64,000 nt of DNA, from contig JAHEWK010000013.1 in assembly GCA_020740775.1 (NCBI GenBank), forward strand, positions 1,984,001 to 2,048,000, read 5' to 3'. Shown here one piece after another: positions 11,491 through 23,549 of this stretch (the first letter of the stretch is position 1; every line of letters starts with the position of its first letter). The position numbers and the translations under genes were made by a program. The DNA comes from Ilyonectria destructans. Lineage: Eukaryota; Ascomycota; Sordariomycetes; Hypocreales; Nectriaceae. Below the pieces are notes generated by a model that did not search any database, was not told the DNA's origin, and saw only the letters and a program-made list of their open reading frames with translations.

Positions 11491-14400
11491 TTGTACAGTG
11501 ATCATAAGCTTACCATGGTGGTGATAAGTAACAAGGATCCGGGTTGGTGGGCAGACGGCACAGGAGACAGCGTTGTGAAGGACGCGATTATCAACTCCAA
11601 GCGACCTTCAAGGTCAAGCAAGGAAGCTTCGGTGAGGTGTTTCTCTGGAAATCCCCTCGCGCAAGGCTGGCGCCTGCAAAGCAACAAGCAGAGAAATCAA
11701 AAGCAAAGCGCGTTGCGAAGGACAGCTAGAGAGACAACCACAGGTTGTTTCTCTTGGCACAAGTCGCGACGAGATACAGACACTTTAGAGCGCGATGACG
11801 CAAAGTAGGATCCAGGAACGCGGTATGGCGATACGGAAAATGGGCGGCGAAGATGGAGATGGAGAGAAGATCGGGCAAGCTTGCAGTTGGGCGCGACTGG
11901 TAAGGCGTCGGCGAGGTGCAGGCAGATGCAGGCGAATGGAGACCTTGAACTTCAACCTGACATCAGGCTGAAAGTTCCCATCAGGCTGGAAACGGTCACC
12001 AGACTGATCACGGGACCGTTTTGCCAGTCTTGCTTGGATTGGTTGGCATGCTCACGTGAGCCTCATCACGTGATTATACACTCTTGGCATGAGCACAGCC
12101 ACTTAGGTTTGCCTCTACTATTGAATTAAATCGCTTGGAAGGGTTACGATGTGTGCTAGCGTCGTTCAAAGCCTCCTTGCATTACAGGGCGGAAGCAATT
12201 CAGCAATGCCCCTTTGGAGGTTGACAAATATCTGAGGTTTCTGTAATCTCTCTGGGGCTGGATGAATCTCAAGGAGTCGAGGGGGAACACTGGATTGGCT
12301 GGGTGGGTAGAGAAGCATCAAGCTTCCATCTGGAAGGGCAGACTTTCGTCCTCCCCTGGCAGAACGCCTTGTTCATGCTCGCCCGGAGCCACTGCCAAGG
12401 GTCTCCTATATCTTGAAGAGCTGAATTGTGGAGCCGGGGCAATGAATGCCAAATGATGACCAGTTCGTGGCAGAGTCTCTTACTACATGGAACAAGCCCC
12501 ATTTGACAGGTTGACAGATCTGGACAAATGACCGATAATGGCGGTGATTACCGGCGGCTGGGGGCAGTGTGATGTTCGTCCGCCGATCAATAAGTCTGGA
12601 CCGACTGGCGGGAGAGCCATCTCGTGGGGAACTGTTTGAGAAGGGAATGGGGTCTGGTCCGTGAGGTGAAGAATATGCCATATGCTAAGGAGGAGGAGAA
12701 TGTTTGGAAACAATCCCCTGATTTAATGCAAGTTCGGGATGTGGGCGTGCGTGGCCCAGGCAAGATTGGACGAAACCTACCCTCTCATGATGCTCATCGT
12801 CAGGGGCGGTGGAGATCTGACGGAGATTGACGTTCAGGGCAGCGGTCCTGGGACCAGTGCGCATCTATTTTTGTATGGGGGGCGGAACTACGGCGGCACG
12901 GTACACAGTACGTTGCCTCGGCGTGGCGATGAACCTGGAACAGAGATGAGGAGAGCCTGAGACGTGTGATGGCGTCCACCGACCGAATGGTGAAGTGGGC
13001 CCGGCACCTGTTTCACCAATGCCGATTTTCTAGATCTCATGTCCAACAATCGACCAATGCTGGGGTAGAATTAATCAATCTGCTATTGAATATCGGAATG
13101 GTGGGAGTGTCAAGAGAGGCAGCCGGCGATCCACTACGTCGTTACGTGTGGAACGTGGGAGAGCACTGTGTTTCGTCTCCCGGTGTGGTGAGTGAGTGGC
13201 ACAGGAAATTATCAGGCCAGCAAATGTCAACAGTGAACACGAGGCAGCAGTGGATGAATGATCGACAGCGGTGGGTTGGTTATGGGCTGGTGGTGTCTGT
13301 TGACTTGTGGTGGCAGTGCTAACAAACTTTGATCCGGTGGCGGCTTGGATTGTTATTCCCGCTAAATTATTGCTTTGGATCACCAATTCTCCGACGATGG
13401 ACAGCATTTCGTCATAGAACCTAAGGAAGAGCCAAAAAGCAACGCAGGAGCCCCTACGACCGTGCCATAGAAAAAAATCATAATCATGCTGCTATGGAGT
13501 GCTGTGGATATGTGGGCGAAAATCCCTGGGCGGGGCCGTTGAAGAGCCGGACGGCGTCGCCGGCATGGGATGTGGGAGAGCATCGGGACGGGTGCTAGAC
13601 CAGAGCAAAGGCCACCGACCAGCCAGTGAGACGTCTCGAGCGGCGGCGGAGATGGCAGTTGTAGATTGAGGAGGGGAGGATCATGTCGGCATATCTCACG
13701 AAGGTTTGGGTAGATCATTTTGCTTGAGTCTGTCTGGGTCTGGGCAAGTCTTGGGCCATTCGGGGGCCATCGGCGTTTGAATGGCTGTTCTCGCCAAAAG
13801 AGAGAGTTCTATCGTGTACAGCCACGTTTAGTGCTCGCGGAATGAGACAGAATGAGGACGAGCAATAGAATTGATAGGTTGACAAGTACCGACAACACGG
13901 AGCATGGGAAGACTTTGGTGGGTGGATACATGTACCAGGAACGGGCAGTGGGCGATGCCTGAGCGTTTGGCCGTATGCTGACCGGCTGTTCGGCCCCCGT
14001 CGCCCAGCCGGAGAGCGAGCAATACGATATCACGATTAAGCCCCCAGCCTGGCTTGTTGACATCGGGTCGGGTTGCATTCCAGCTGGCGCAGGTGGCAGA
14101 GACTCAAGAGGGTCAGAGAAGCACGTCGAAAGCCTTTCCATTCAGAGTTATCGCCGAGGTGCGCTGGCGGCCGCAGAATGACTACTCATCAGGCTCATCT
14201 GGAGTGATGGTGAGCAGGAGTCGCAGGACGCTGGGGTCGTTTATCTGGTTCAACCGGGGTGGGGAATGGGTGTTATGTCTGGAGTCGTAATCCTGAATGC
14301 AGGTAGGGAGCAGAGCGCTTGGGACTTGACTGTTTTGAGGGCAGGCCTCGCGGCCACGATCAGCCTCTCGTGGGGACTGCCCGTCTCTCTCTCGCGAGTG

Positions 14401-15326
14401 GTTGTGATGGTCGTGATGCGGTTCGTATGGGTGTCCTTTGCAGCTCGTGAGAGCGCATTCGCAGCGCAGCAGCGCCTACAGAAGTGCAGACAGAAGTGCA
14501 GATGCCCATCATCACAACAGCTATCCACCCACATCCACCCACCCATCATCACCACAGCCCTCGCGTTGGTCCCAAACGGGCAGCAGGCGTCGTCATCCTC
14601 AGGCCGCAGTGTAGCCAGTCGCAGGCCCTTTGCGCCGCCAGCTCGGCCGCCCATTCGCTGGCTCGCCGGTGGATGCTCTCATCTGCCCGCTGGTCTCGCT
14701 GGTCGTCGCTGGCTCTCTCGCGGCCTCTCCCGTTCGCTCGCCCTTGACTCGCCTGGGACGCACCACCGGCGAGCTGACGCGTCCTCTGTCGGACCCCCGG
14801 CGGCTGATCCCTGCGCTGCCGGACAATGCCCTGGAAACCTCGGCCAGGGTCACACCCCGGTGCCCCCCGCCCACCCTGGCGCTCTGGCATCAAGCCTGTT
14901 AGGGGGCTTCCAAGGGCCTTCCACACGCCGTCAGTGGCTCCTCCGGTGGCTCCCCAGTGGCTCCTTGGCGTCTGCCCGTCCCAGCGCAGCAGGTGGTGGT
15001 GCGGAGGTACGTACTCCAAGGGGGCCAGTCGCCAAGGCATCCATTCCATTGATAGACATTAGCCCCCCAGTTCTGGCCTGATGCCATCTTTCCTTTCTAT
15101 TCTCCAAGAAAGCCCAACTTGACAATTGTCACCAAATACATCAACTTCACGAACTCAACCACAGCCATCGTACATCTTTCAGCCTCATCACCATCATCGA
15201 GCAACTTGATTCGAATCCTTCATAACCAGCTGCGACTCTCCATCAACCGACCGTCGTTTCTTGTCTCCTCATCTCGCTTCCGGCCTTCCGTCGCCGCTTC
15301 CATCAATCCTCTCCATATACATCAAC
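11491..15326. other. Long gene-free region upstream of the bZIP gene
   Basis: A 3.8 kb interval between divergent starts of the DUF2293 gene and the bZIP gene. The open frames in it, including one of 271 codons at 14266-15081, have erratic composition, no family resemblance and overlapping rivals on the other strand. They are not called. Visible structure: two CACGTG palindromes (12053-12072), short CATCAGGCTG-type repeats near 11960-12000, and a C/T-rich stretch of clustered GCTCC/GCTCG words at about 14620-15000. The last of these probably belongs to the promoter or long leader of the bZIP gene. Confidence 0.5.
12053..12072. promoter_or_regulatory. Paired CACGTG E-box palindromes
   Basis: Two CACGTG cores lie 14 bp apart (12053-12058 and 12067-12072), each inside a longer palindrome (CTCACGTGAG and TCACGTGA). 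TCACGTGA is the preferred site of Cbf1-type bHLH factors in fungi. They lie about 560 bp upstream of the DUF2293 start and 3.2 kb from the bZIP start, so DUF2293 is the more likely target. Function is inferred. Confidence 0.4.
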
Positions 15327-17069
15327 ATGTCGGCTCCGGCCCAGAACGTCGACATCGACGCCCTACTCGACCTCACCGAGTACGACGCCGTCTCTAACTA
15401 CCAGTCGCCCGCCAACTCGGTGTCGCCTTCCGCTACCTCCAAGGCTACTTTCACCAGCCCCGTACCGGTCGCCATCAACGCGCCCGCCATCAGCAACTCA
15501 CAGTCCATGAGCGGTCCTAGCCACAACTATGACATGTACCGACAACAGACGGGATTCGTTCCCGGCGCCATCGCCAACACCATGGCCGTGAACCAGACCA
15601 ACAACACTGGCTACCAGGACTTCGGCAGCCTGGATTACCTCTCCACCTTCAGCCCGGAGAACGAGGGATTCGACTTCAACACCTCACCGTCCCAAAACGC
15701 CATGGAAATGGATTTTGAGTCTCCCGCCGACTCGCAGCAGTTCTACACTGTCAACCCCAGCAACATCGAGGAGTCCAGCCTGCCCTCGCCCCCAGTCCTG
15801 CCCACGCAGACCAACAACGTTGGCCGTCTCTGGCCTGGTGCCCACTCTCAGGCTGCCCTGGCTAAGGCCCAGGCCCAGCAGCGACAGCAGCAGCAGCTCA
15901 TCCAGCAGCAGCAACAGGCTCAGCGCCAGGGTGTTCAGACCAAGGGCCGCGGCAAGGCTCCCCAGCCCGCCGACCCCATTGTCGAGCAGAAGATCACTCA
16001 GCTCCTGAACTCAATGCGCGCTAAGCCCTCTATGCCCGAGTCCGCAGGCCAGAGCCCCGTCACAAACCTTCCTCGTTCCAAGAAGGAAGAGGAGGAGATG
16101 GATGAGGACGAGAGACTCCTGGCCAGCGAGGAGGGCAAGAAGCTCAGCTCCAAGGAGCGTCGCCAGCTCCGAAACAAGGTCTCAGCCCGCGCTTTCCGAT
16201 CCCGCAGAAAGGGTAAGATATTCCCCTACACCCCTCTATTCAATAAGTACTAACACGATGCTACAGAATACATCACTCAGCTCGAGGCTGAGATTGCCAA
16301 CAAGGTCAACGAGAACGGTGACCTCCGAACCCAGAACCGCGCCCTCATGGATGAGAACAAGCGCCTGTCTGATCTCACTCGCATGCTTCTGTCGTCGCCC
16401 TCTTTCTCCAACTTCCTCGACCACCTCAGCAGCAACCCTGCCACCATGAACCAGGCTCCTCAGCTGAAGGCCGAGGCCCAACAGCAGCAGGCTCAGCAGC
16501 CCAAGGACGTCAACCCCTACGGCTCTCAGCAGTCCCAGCAGCAGATCGGCATGGCTATGATTCCCGAGCAGAGCATGGACTTCTCTATGCTTAGCATCGA
16601 TAACAGCGCCTACAACTTCCAGCCTCAGGTCTTTGTCGTCGACACCCCTGATGTCCCTGCTTCCATTGATGCCGACATCCTCTCCGGAAAGTCGTCCAAC
16701 TTTGTCGAGGCCTCGTTTGACTCTGATGAGGAGAAGGTCGAGATGCCCGTCATCGAGCGACCCGTTGAGAAGACTCAGGTTACCGAGTCGACCGAGGTCG
16801 ATTCCGAGTTTGAGTCTGACCCTGAGTTCGCCCTCTTCCACTCTGAGCCTGCCACCTCCTCGCAGCCCAAGGAACTCGACACCGACTGCCTTTCTCACAT
16901 CGACCTCTTTGCTGGCGTCGAGTCCGAGAAGGCCCTCGCCCGATTCGAGCTCGTTGATGCTAGCGAAGAGGAGGCCACGGCCGCTATGGCTATGGCTCGC
17001 GTGCAACGCATCAGCGCCAACGTCGACGCTGTTGTGTCAAGGTTAGAGCTTCTGACGATGGATCTGTAA
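15327..17069 (+). CDS. bZIP transcription factor
   Basis: Nuclear DNA-binding regulator. Exons 15327-16212 and 16267-17069 give 562 aa. The bZIP sits at about residues 272-330. The basic region KERRQLRNKVSARAFRSRRK has the N-x7-R contact pattern (NKVSARAFR) and is cut by the intron just after RRK, resuming as EYITQLEAEI. The zipper runs on through NENGDLRTQNRALMDENKRL. The N-terminal half is Ser/Pro/Asn-rich with a poly-Gln tract (residues about 185-210). The C-terminal half is acidic and probably an activation region. The intron has a perfect TACTAAC branch point and CTACAG acceptor. The start is the first ATG in a strong context (CAACATGTCGGC). The basic region resembles fungal bZIPs often labelled BACH2/MeaB-like; I do not assign a specific orthologue or target pathway. 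Confidence 0.9.
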
Positions 17070-17829
17070 CAGATCAACATGTCAACTTGGTGTTACGGGT
17101 GTAGGAGTGGAGATTCTCCTCTAGACGAGGACAAAAACTAGCGAACACATTTCCTTTGTAAACTGTCGTGTGCATATCAACTACCTAGGGACTTGGGACG
17201 GATTTGGCGTTAAGGGAAGATCAAAGGATGGGCTACCTGTGCAGGTGTTTCTGCATAATTTGCTTGATACGGGCAGATGACGAGTGATGACGCGAGGATG
17301 GTTGTGTATACTTAGATAGACTGGCCTGTCGCCGCTCGATAAGAAACGAAATTTCTCAAAACAGAAGCTCTTGTGTAACGCAACGCTGTGACACTGATGG
17401 ACACTGACTGTGCTTAGTGTAATTGTAACAGTATGTACTCCGTAATGGTATGGAGAGTATGGGGATAATGGCGGGCTATTGCTGCTGTACTGCAATCCTG
17501 ACCAGGGTTGTTGGCTCCATGAGATCCACTTATTGGCGCTGTTGGTAAAGGACTTGTGGTGTGAGAGTCCGGTTCGGTTGTCAGCCAGGCTGACCGTCGC
17601 AGTCGCACGCTCCAATGATTCATGGATGTAAAATCCCCCGCCCAAAGCTGACATGGCCCTTCGGGACAGATCCTTTTCTCTGTTCCGGAATGTGAAACAC
17701 CTACCGCTCACGACTACCACTGCATCGGCGACTTGTAGATGGCGTGAGAGGAATCGGAATCGCCCCCGCACATTGGCTGGTGTACTTCAACAGCAACGGG
17801 CTTGTTACTCAGCGGCCCCGGCGTCATCC
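17070..17829. other. Intergenic region bZIP/HET gene
   Basis: This 760 bp stretch contains the bZIP 3' UTR and the promoter side of the HET gene. An open frame continues upstream of the chosen HET start back to 17653 and is discussed with that gene. Nothing else is recognisable. Confidence 0.45.
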
Positions 17830-19738
17830 ATGGCCGATGTGCTCCCGCCGGAGGAGACCCGGGATACTCGGGGAATCCAGGCTCCCGCCGTGTACGAGTA
17901 TGCTCCCTTCGAAGACAGCTTCTCGGTGCGCATCCTCACCTTGGAACCGGGCTCCGCCGACGAGCCGTTGGTTGGCCGCCTCACTGTCGAGAATCTCGAC
18001 TTCGACCCCCGCTACGAGGCCATCTCCTATGTCTGGGGCACCGAGGGCCGCTGCTCCGAGATGCTCTGCGATGGAAGGCCGCTCCCGCTGACGAGGAGCG
18101 TCGAGGCTGCGCTGCGGCGCATGCGGCACGCGACGCTGCCTCGGCGGCTGTGGGCCGACCAGGTGTGCATTAACCAGGACGACATTGCAGAGCGCAGCCG
18201 CCAGGTCAGCCTGATGAACGCCATCTACAAGGGCGCCGAGCACATCTTGGTCTGGCTGGGCCATGACGACGAGGACGTCGCGAAAGATGCCGTCCGCATG
18301 ATCCATCACTTGCGGGATGTGTTTGAGGACGAAGAGAAGCACGACGCCTTCAAGTTGGCGCACTCGGAAGAGCTTCTGCAGCAGGACGGGGATTTATGGG
18401 TTCCGCTTTCCAAGTTGACCAAGCTGCAGTGGGTGAGTTATACAGACAATCGTAGCCTAAAATCGGGGAAACCACGTCTGACGAGCATAGTTCAACCGCA
18501 TCTGGATTGTCCAAGAGATTGGCACGACGACTGCGGCAACACTGTACTGGGGCGACGCCGAGCTGGACTGGGATGTCCTCTCTCTCGTGGCTGGAGTTCT
18601 CAACCAGCACTATCACTACTTGCGGTCCCGATTCTCCATCCTCACTCCAAATATCCGCTATCTGCACCGGCGCTTCGTCGAGCCTGACGATGAGGACCAG
18701 GATGAGATCAACCAGAACCGCTCTAGCTTCGTCTACCAACTCCATCGTGCGCGGCATCTGCGGGCCAAGGACCCTCGTGACCACGTCTATGCATTCCTCG
18801 GTCACTTTTCTATCCACACGGGGGGTAGGTCACTCGCGAAACTGAAGGCAGATTATAGTCGACCCATTGAGGATATCTTCTACGACGTTGCCGCTCGAGA
18901 GCTCACGGATGGAGAATCACTACTTATTCTATCTGCGTGCCGCGCGTTACCATCTGGACCTAACAAAAAGGCCACCCCCAGTCCAAGCCTGCCATCGTGG
19001 GTTCCGGACTGGCGCATCATTCCAATGCATCTCCTCGCTTCGCCCATAACCCCCCATCGGGCATCCGGAGACACCCAACCCAAGCTCTGGATCGATGACA
19101 CAAAGCGGGCATTGAAGGTTCGCGGAGTGCAAATCGATAAAGTTGCTCGTGCATCGTGGACCTTGTTCGGCAAGGCTTTCCAGATCCGCCGTAGCAATAT
19201 TAGGAGGCTCCCCATCCAGGTTTTGTGGCAGGACGTCTGCCGGCACAAGCGCTTCACCCTCAAGCAACCATACCCCACTGGCGGCTCGGCCTTCTTTGCG
19301 TTCATGCAGACGCTCACGAACGCGTCCATCGTGGCAGACCTCTCGCGGCCCTACGAGAGCATCCCCAAGTCGGAGTGGCTAGCCAACGGCGCCGCATACT
19401 TGGTGCGCGCCCTGGGCGATTCGGATCTGGTGGCGCCGGATGTCCGAAAGGTGGCTTCCGACGGCGATGCTTTCCGGTGGAGCCACGAGGCGACGCTCGT
19501 GGCGCGATATCGTAAGTTTGCCGTGACGGACGGCGGACTGTTCCTCATCGGACCGGAGATGATGGAGTGGGGAGATGTAGTTGCCGTGCTGTATGGCGGG
19601 AGGACGCCCGTTGTCTTGCGACAGCGGCCTGACGGCGATGGGTGGACGCTGGTGGGAGAGTGCTATGTTCACGGAATCATGAACGGAGAGGCAATGGCAG
19701 GCGATGAATTGATGGGGGAGGAGTTTACTATTCTGTGA
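17830..19738 (+). CDS. HET-domain protein (heterokaryon incompatibility type)
   Basis: HET domains act in fungal non-self recognition and programmed cell death; many copies per genome have unknown triggers. Exons 17830-18432 and 18491-19738 join in phase 0 (QW-FNRIWIVQEIG) to 616 aa. The three HET blocks are clear: YEAISYVWG near residue 62-70, LWADQVCINQDD near 113-124 with RSRQVSLMNAIY after it, and WIVQEIG just after the 58-bp intron. The family block RxxKDPRDHVYAFLG is also present (RHLRAKDPRDHVYAFLG). No NACHT, ankyrin or WD repeats are fused to it. The frame stays open upstream to an ATG at 17653, which would add 59 Arg/Ser/Thr-rich residues. The internal start was preferred because homologous sequence begins later, but this is unsure. 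It borders a retroelement relic and looks like accessory content. Confidence 0.88.
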
Positions 19739-19980
19739 GACTTGGGGATCACATATGAAGAGGTGGGGATCACCCTTGAAGAAATGGACGGATATACCCT
19801 TGGCCATTGGCTTGGCTTGTGGCGATAGGCAAATTGCAATGCTCGCCGTGTTAAATTACATACGTTACGTGCCGAGTGCGGCCAGGTCAGTGCCTGACCG
19901 ACCATGGTCGACTGTGCATTAGTTGGTTAGCCGGATAGTATTCTGGGGAAATAAGATGATGAATGGAATTTAAGTACACG
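19739..19980. other. HET gene 3' flank
   Basis: Short flank after the HET stop, with two similar 14-bp words (cttggggatcacat, ggtggggatcaccc) near 19741-19773. Nothing coding is seen. Confidence 0.35.
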
Positions 19981-20205
19981 TCAACTTTCATCCGGAAGCG
20001 GCTCGGTTAGATTTAATCTGTGACAGAGATCCCTGACCTGGTCACCGTGGGCGGCGACGGCATTCCGAGAGCACGATTCAGTATCTGGACTGTCGGTATC
20101 GGCATATACAAATACACCGTATGCGTGGAACCGCTGCTGGTTATACTCGTAGTCCGTACGGGTTGCCGTGGGGAACTTGCGCACTATAAGTAGCCCATTG
20201 CACAC
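19981..20205 (-). pseudogene. Possible orphan 3' exon of a broken gene
   Basis: A 74-codon minus-strand frame ends in a proper stop at 19981. Its composition looks coding (RTDYEYNQQRFHAYGVFVYA and an acidic tail), and a plausible acceptor (TACTTATAG) sits at its upstream end near 20190. No matching upstream exon is visible: beyond about 20230 the DNA turns AT-rich and then becomes a retroelement relic. I read it as the surviving last exon of a gene truncated by that insertion. No protein family is recognised, and it could be a chance frame. Confidence 0.28.
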
Positions 20206-20334
20206 AGTCTAAACAAGTTCTCAGGCATATGGCTAACCTTTATTATAAAATAATGTCAAATTTGTTCAGAGAGGGGCAAGATACTAAGGATTAGACTTAT
20301 TCACTATCCTCTACTAAAGGCTATATTAGTCCTT

Positions 20335-20770
20335 TACTTAAGATGATCTTAAGACTGAGGCATTTGCTTATGTCTGCATAGACGTATTAGCAATAGGAAA
20401 AGGGGGAATCCTACTTCGACTGGACAACACTATGGCTGGAGTACCCGTCACCGACAACAACTGAAGTAAGGCCAGAATCATCATATGGCTGTCTGGAAGA
20501 TTGAACGACGCAGAACAACGATACACTTTCAGAGAAGGAGATGCTGGCAGTAGTGAGAGATATATAGGAATGCATATGGCCCCTAGATTATTCTCTACAT
20601 CCGATCAAGGCGTGCACCAATCACAAAGGAATTATCTTATCTGTAGCTAATGCTATGGAGACCTATAGAAAGGTCTCAAGATGGATTGATATCCTGGGAG
20701 AATTTATTGCTGGTACATTCATCGACCTAACACTAGCAAGATTATTAAAATAGCAGATGGAATGTCGGTG
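20335..20770 (+). mobile_element. Decayed Ty3/gypsy retroelement fragment (RT-RNase H region)
   Basis: AT-rich stretch whose plus-strand translation, across several frames, follows the RT/RNase H segment of Ty3/gypsy polyproteins. The pieces in order are: KTEAFAYVCIDVLAIG (compare the KTDASAYAIGAVL-type RNase H opening, from 20351), LNDAEQRYTF at about 20500-20530, and after a frame change EKEMLAVVRDI (from about 20533). Next come CTNHKGI (about 20613-20633), RKVSRWIDILGEF (about 20668-20706, the RRQARWxEFLxEF block) and a final ARLLK near the usual KADALSR site. At least two frameshifts and several stops are present, some consistent with TGG to TAG. No LTRs, integrase or gag were found. Clearly dead; the elevated A+T would fit repeat-induced point mutation, but this was not measured. 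Confidence 0.6.
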
Positions 20771-20802
20771 ACTATATTTATCTGTGAACCACAATATCTT
20801 GA

Positions 20803-22775
20803 TCAAACCTCCAGACATGGTCTCTTTTTAAAGACCAATTCCAACGGTCCCGGCAACAAAAACAACTGATTCCGAGATTGCTCCACCACTGCACTGCCAT
20901 CTTCCTCCGGTGCAAACACAAAGTCGCAGAGCCACACCGTATACGCAACCACCAGCCTCAACGTCATCATCGCTAGTCGCTGGCCAACGCAATTAAAAGG
21001 GCCTGTCCATATGTGTTAGCACAAGTCCTTCGCGCGTACAATGGAAGACGTGAGATGAATATTTCAAGACTCACCGGTAGAGAAAGGGTGGTACGCCCGC
21101 TTGTCGAGCACCAACTCCGGCTGCGAGGTCCATCTCTCAGGGATCCAGTCTCCTGGGCGGACAAAGTATCGTTCGCAGCGGTGGAAAGACCAGATCGAAG
21201 ACGACATGTACACATCGCCGGGTATATAAGTGCCGTCCAGGACAATGCCCTCGGGTGGTGTCTTCTTGGGCCCGTTGGTGCATGTCGGGTTGTAGAGGCG
21301 CATGGTCTCGTTGATCACTGCGTTGAGGAACGGCGCGGAGCGGGTGAGATCTGCGTTTGTAAACCCGTCTTTTTGAGAGCAGTTGAAGAGGGGAGCTAGC
21401 TCGGCGCGGAGGGTATCGAGGGTGCCAGGTGATAGAATGAGGTGGCGGAATAAGAACGTTATGGGTGAAAAGGACGAGTCTCTTGGTGAGAATGTTAGTA
21501 AGGTTTACGACAGTGCGTTCGAGTCTGCTCACGCTGCGCCAATGAGAATTGCTCCGGCGTCGCTTTCCAAGTGCTCATGTGTGAAGAAAGCTTTTGGCTT
21601 ATCCGACTTGAAGTCCTCAATGAAGTAATGGATGATATCCTCCTTTACTTCCGTGTCCTTCAAATTTCGTGAGCAATAACCACACCAGACAGAGGGGGAA
21701 CCTACCTTAAGACGCTGCGCGACTAACCTCTTAGAAAGGCTTTCGAATCCAACCAGATCACTTGATGCCGGTAGTGGCAACCGCTTAGAGAGAGTGATCA
21801 ACCAGGGCTGCTGGCCAGCGTCTGCCATCATCTTGAAGAGCGACTGGATATATTGCTGGTAAACGCTCTTTTTGCCGGCGCGCACCCCGCCGAAGTCGAC
21901 TGAGAAGCCAACATGACCTGTTATATCGAACGAAATGAGTGAAGCGAAAAGCGTCCAGTTGATGGGCCGGCCACTGAGTTCGTCGACCTTGGCGAGCCAC
22001 TGGTGGATGACATTCCGGATGGGTTGTTCGCGCGCCTCGATGGCTAGATAGGTGATTAACAGGTAGTACTTTCGCAAGAGTCATGAAAGTCACCTTTTCC
22101 ATTGAAGGCCTTGTCCCAAACCTGTCGACGGGCACGATGCTCCGCCTTGTCGGTGATGCCGTCGAGGTTGAGCACCCGAGAATGGCCATACTCCATCGTT
22201 GCGTAAAAGTTCCCCTTGCTGCATTTGGACTGCAGCCCATGGACCTCAGTCATGGCGTCTATCGCAGTATGGAGAATTTCATTCGGCCCTGTATTTCTCG
22301 TTTAGGCACAATGCCAGTCTATGATGCAGGAGTGGGTGCACAAACCGATGCGGACAAAGTGGCCATATTCGTGAAGCAGCCTGTCGTACTCCTCATGTGT
22401 CTTTCCATCACGGTTCGCATATAATCCGTATACTTTCGTGATGCTGGCCCAAATTGGGCCTGGAAAATGTCGCAATCGGTGAAAGAAGACGCGATATAAG
22501 GTGATACTCGTGAACAGTGCAATCAAGTACACGGTGAAGACGAGGAATGACGCTCGAAGTCCTGACAACGCACCCCGCTCAACGATCTCCAAGGGCACAA
22601 GCGTCAACAATGCGACGAAATGACCAAAGAGAACCCTCATGGCGTTTCTATCGTCGGTCCAGTGGATGAAGTAGAGTCCGTGGGCAAGAAGTCCGATGAA
22701 GGCCGCCCCTAGGCACTGCACTGGCAACGGCTGGTTGACCGTGCCGGCAACATATCCAAGGTCGTATCCCGGCAT
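20803..22775 (-). CDS. Cytochrome P450 monooxygenase
   Basis: Membrane-bound haem monooxygenase of the fungal secondary-metabolism or xenobiotic type; the substrate is unknown. Six exons (22775-22346, 22288-22094, 22043-21706, 21657-21533, 21481-21075, 21002-20803) give 564 aa. The N-terminus has three hydrophobic segments, then HFPGP. The I-helix is DAGAILIGAADSSFSP, with DSS in place of the usual DTT. Also seen are ExxR as NETMR (Glu421, Arg424), PERW, and the haem loop FSTGPFNCVGQRLA with Cys503. The loop has Phe at the usual Arg position, a known variant in some fungal CYP families. An upstream ATG at 22835 would add 20 residues. The gene ends about 30 bp from the retroelement relic. Its upstream neighbour is a phosphatase-like gene, and no synthase gene is present, so there is no evidence for a biosynthetic cluster. 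Confidence 0.9.
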
Positions 22776-23549
22776 AATGACGGAGGGCTTTTGCGAGGTT
22801 TTCTTCTGTGACTGCCTCACTGCACTGATCGGCATCTAGGGCCTTGGGGTAAGCGTCCATCTTTATACGTCCAGTTCTGCCGCTCGCCACTCCACCAACG
22901 GGCCGTGTTTCAGATTTCCGGGGCTCAATGAATGCACACGGCACGGCAAAACATGATCGAATGGCCGAGACGGAATGGGAATGTCTCAAGCGGCATTGGT
23001 ACGCTGCCGGGGGACTGTGACCTGATTGTTAGCTTGTAGGGTTGCAGTGGAGGTTGCAGTGGGATTGTGAGCCGGAAAGGGTTTTACGGGTTAAGTATGC
23101 GGCAGACATTGAGTCGCCTCGGAATGTGTGCAGATATAAAGATGTTCTCAAATACCCCTTGTCAGGTACGCCGGGGCGCGTTTGTGTTACGGTTGCTTTA
23201 ACCCAAACTGATATACCGCAAAATTTTGCTTTCATTGCTCACATCTAACCCTCATGTCAATCATTCGAGAAAAGGAAGAAGTGCATATAACATTGATTGT
23301 ATTTCGTATGATCATGATAGTATTTATGATTGACGGTACAATCATATCAGTTTCTTATTGTATAAGATGTCGTGGATAAGCCAACGGGGAATCTGTCTGC
23401 AGCCCCAACGCCAATCCAAGTCCCAGGTCATAAATGAGCAAGTCATAATGATCGTAAGAAGCAAAGGGTATCCATATCCATCCAATTCCATCCTAGTCCT
23501 GCCAGCCAATGCCCGCCCATATCATGACATCCCATTGTCATATATATTG
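22776..23549. other. Intergenic region P450/phosphatase-like gene
   Basis: This 774 bp stretch holds the P450 promoter and the 3' UTR of the upstream minus-strand gene. It is AT-rich at 23230-23380. No coding signal or RNA gene is seen. Confidence 0.45.

Noticed and set aside
14266..15081. 271-codon plus-strand open frame upstream of the bZIP gene
   Set aside because: Composition drifts from Val-rich to Ala/Pro/Ser-rich with no domain. Several overlapping frames exist on both strands, and it lies in the C/T-rich promoter side of the bZIP gene.
16236..17006. 256-codon minus-strand frame inside the bZIP gene
   Set aside because: Leu/Glu/Asp-rich antisense shadow of the coding exon.
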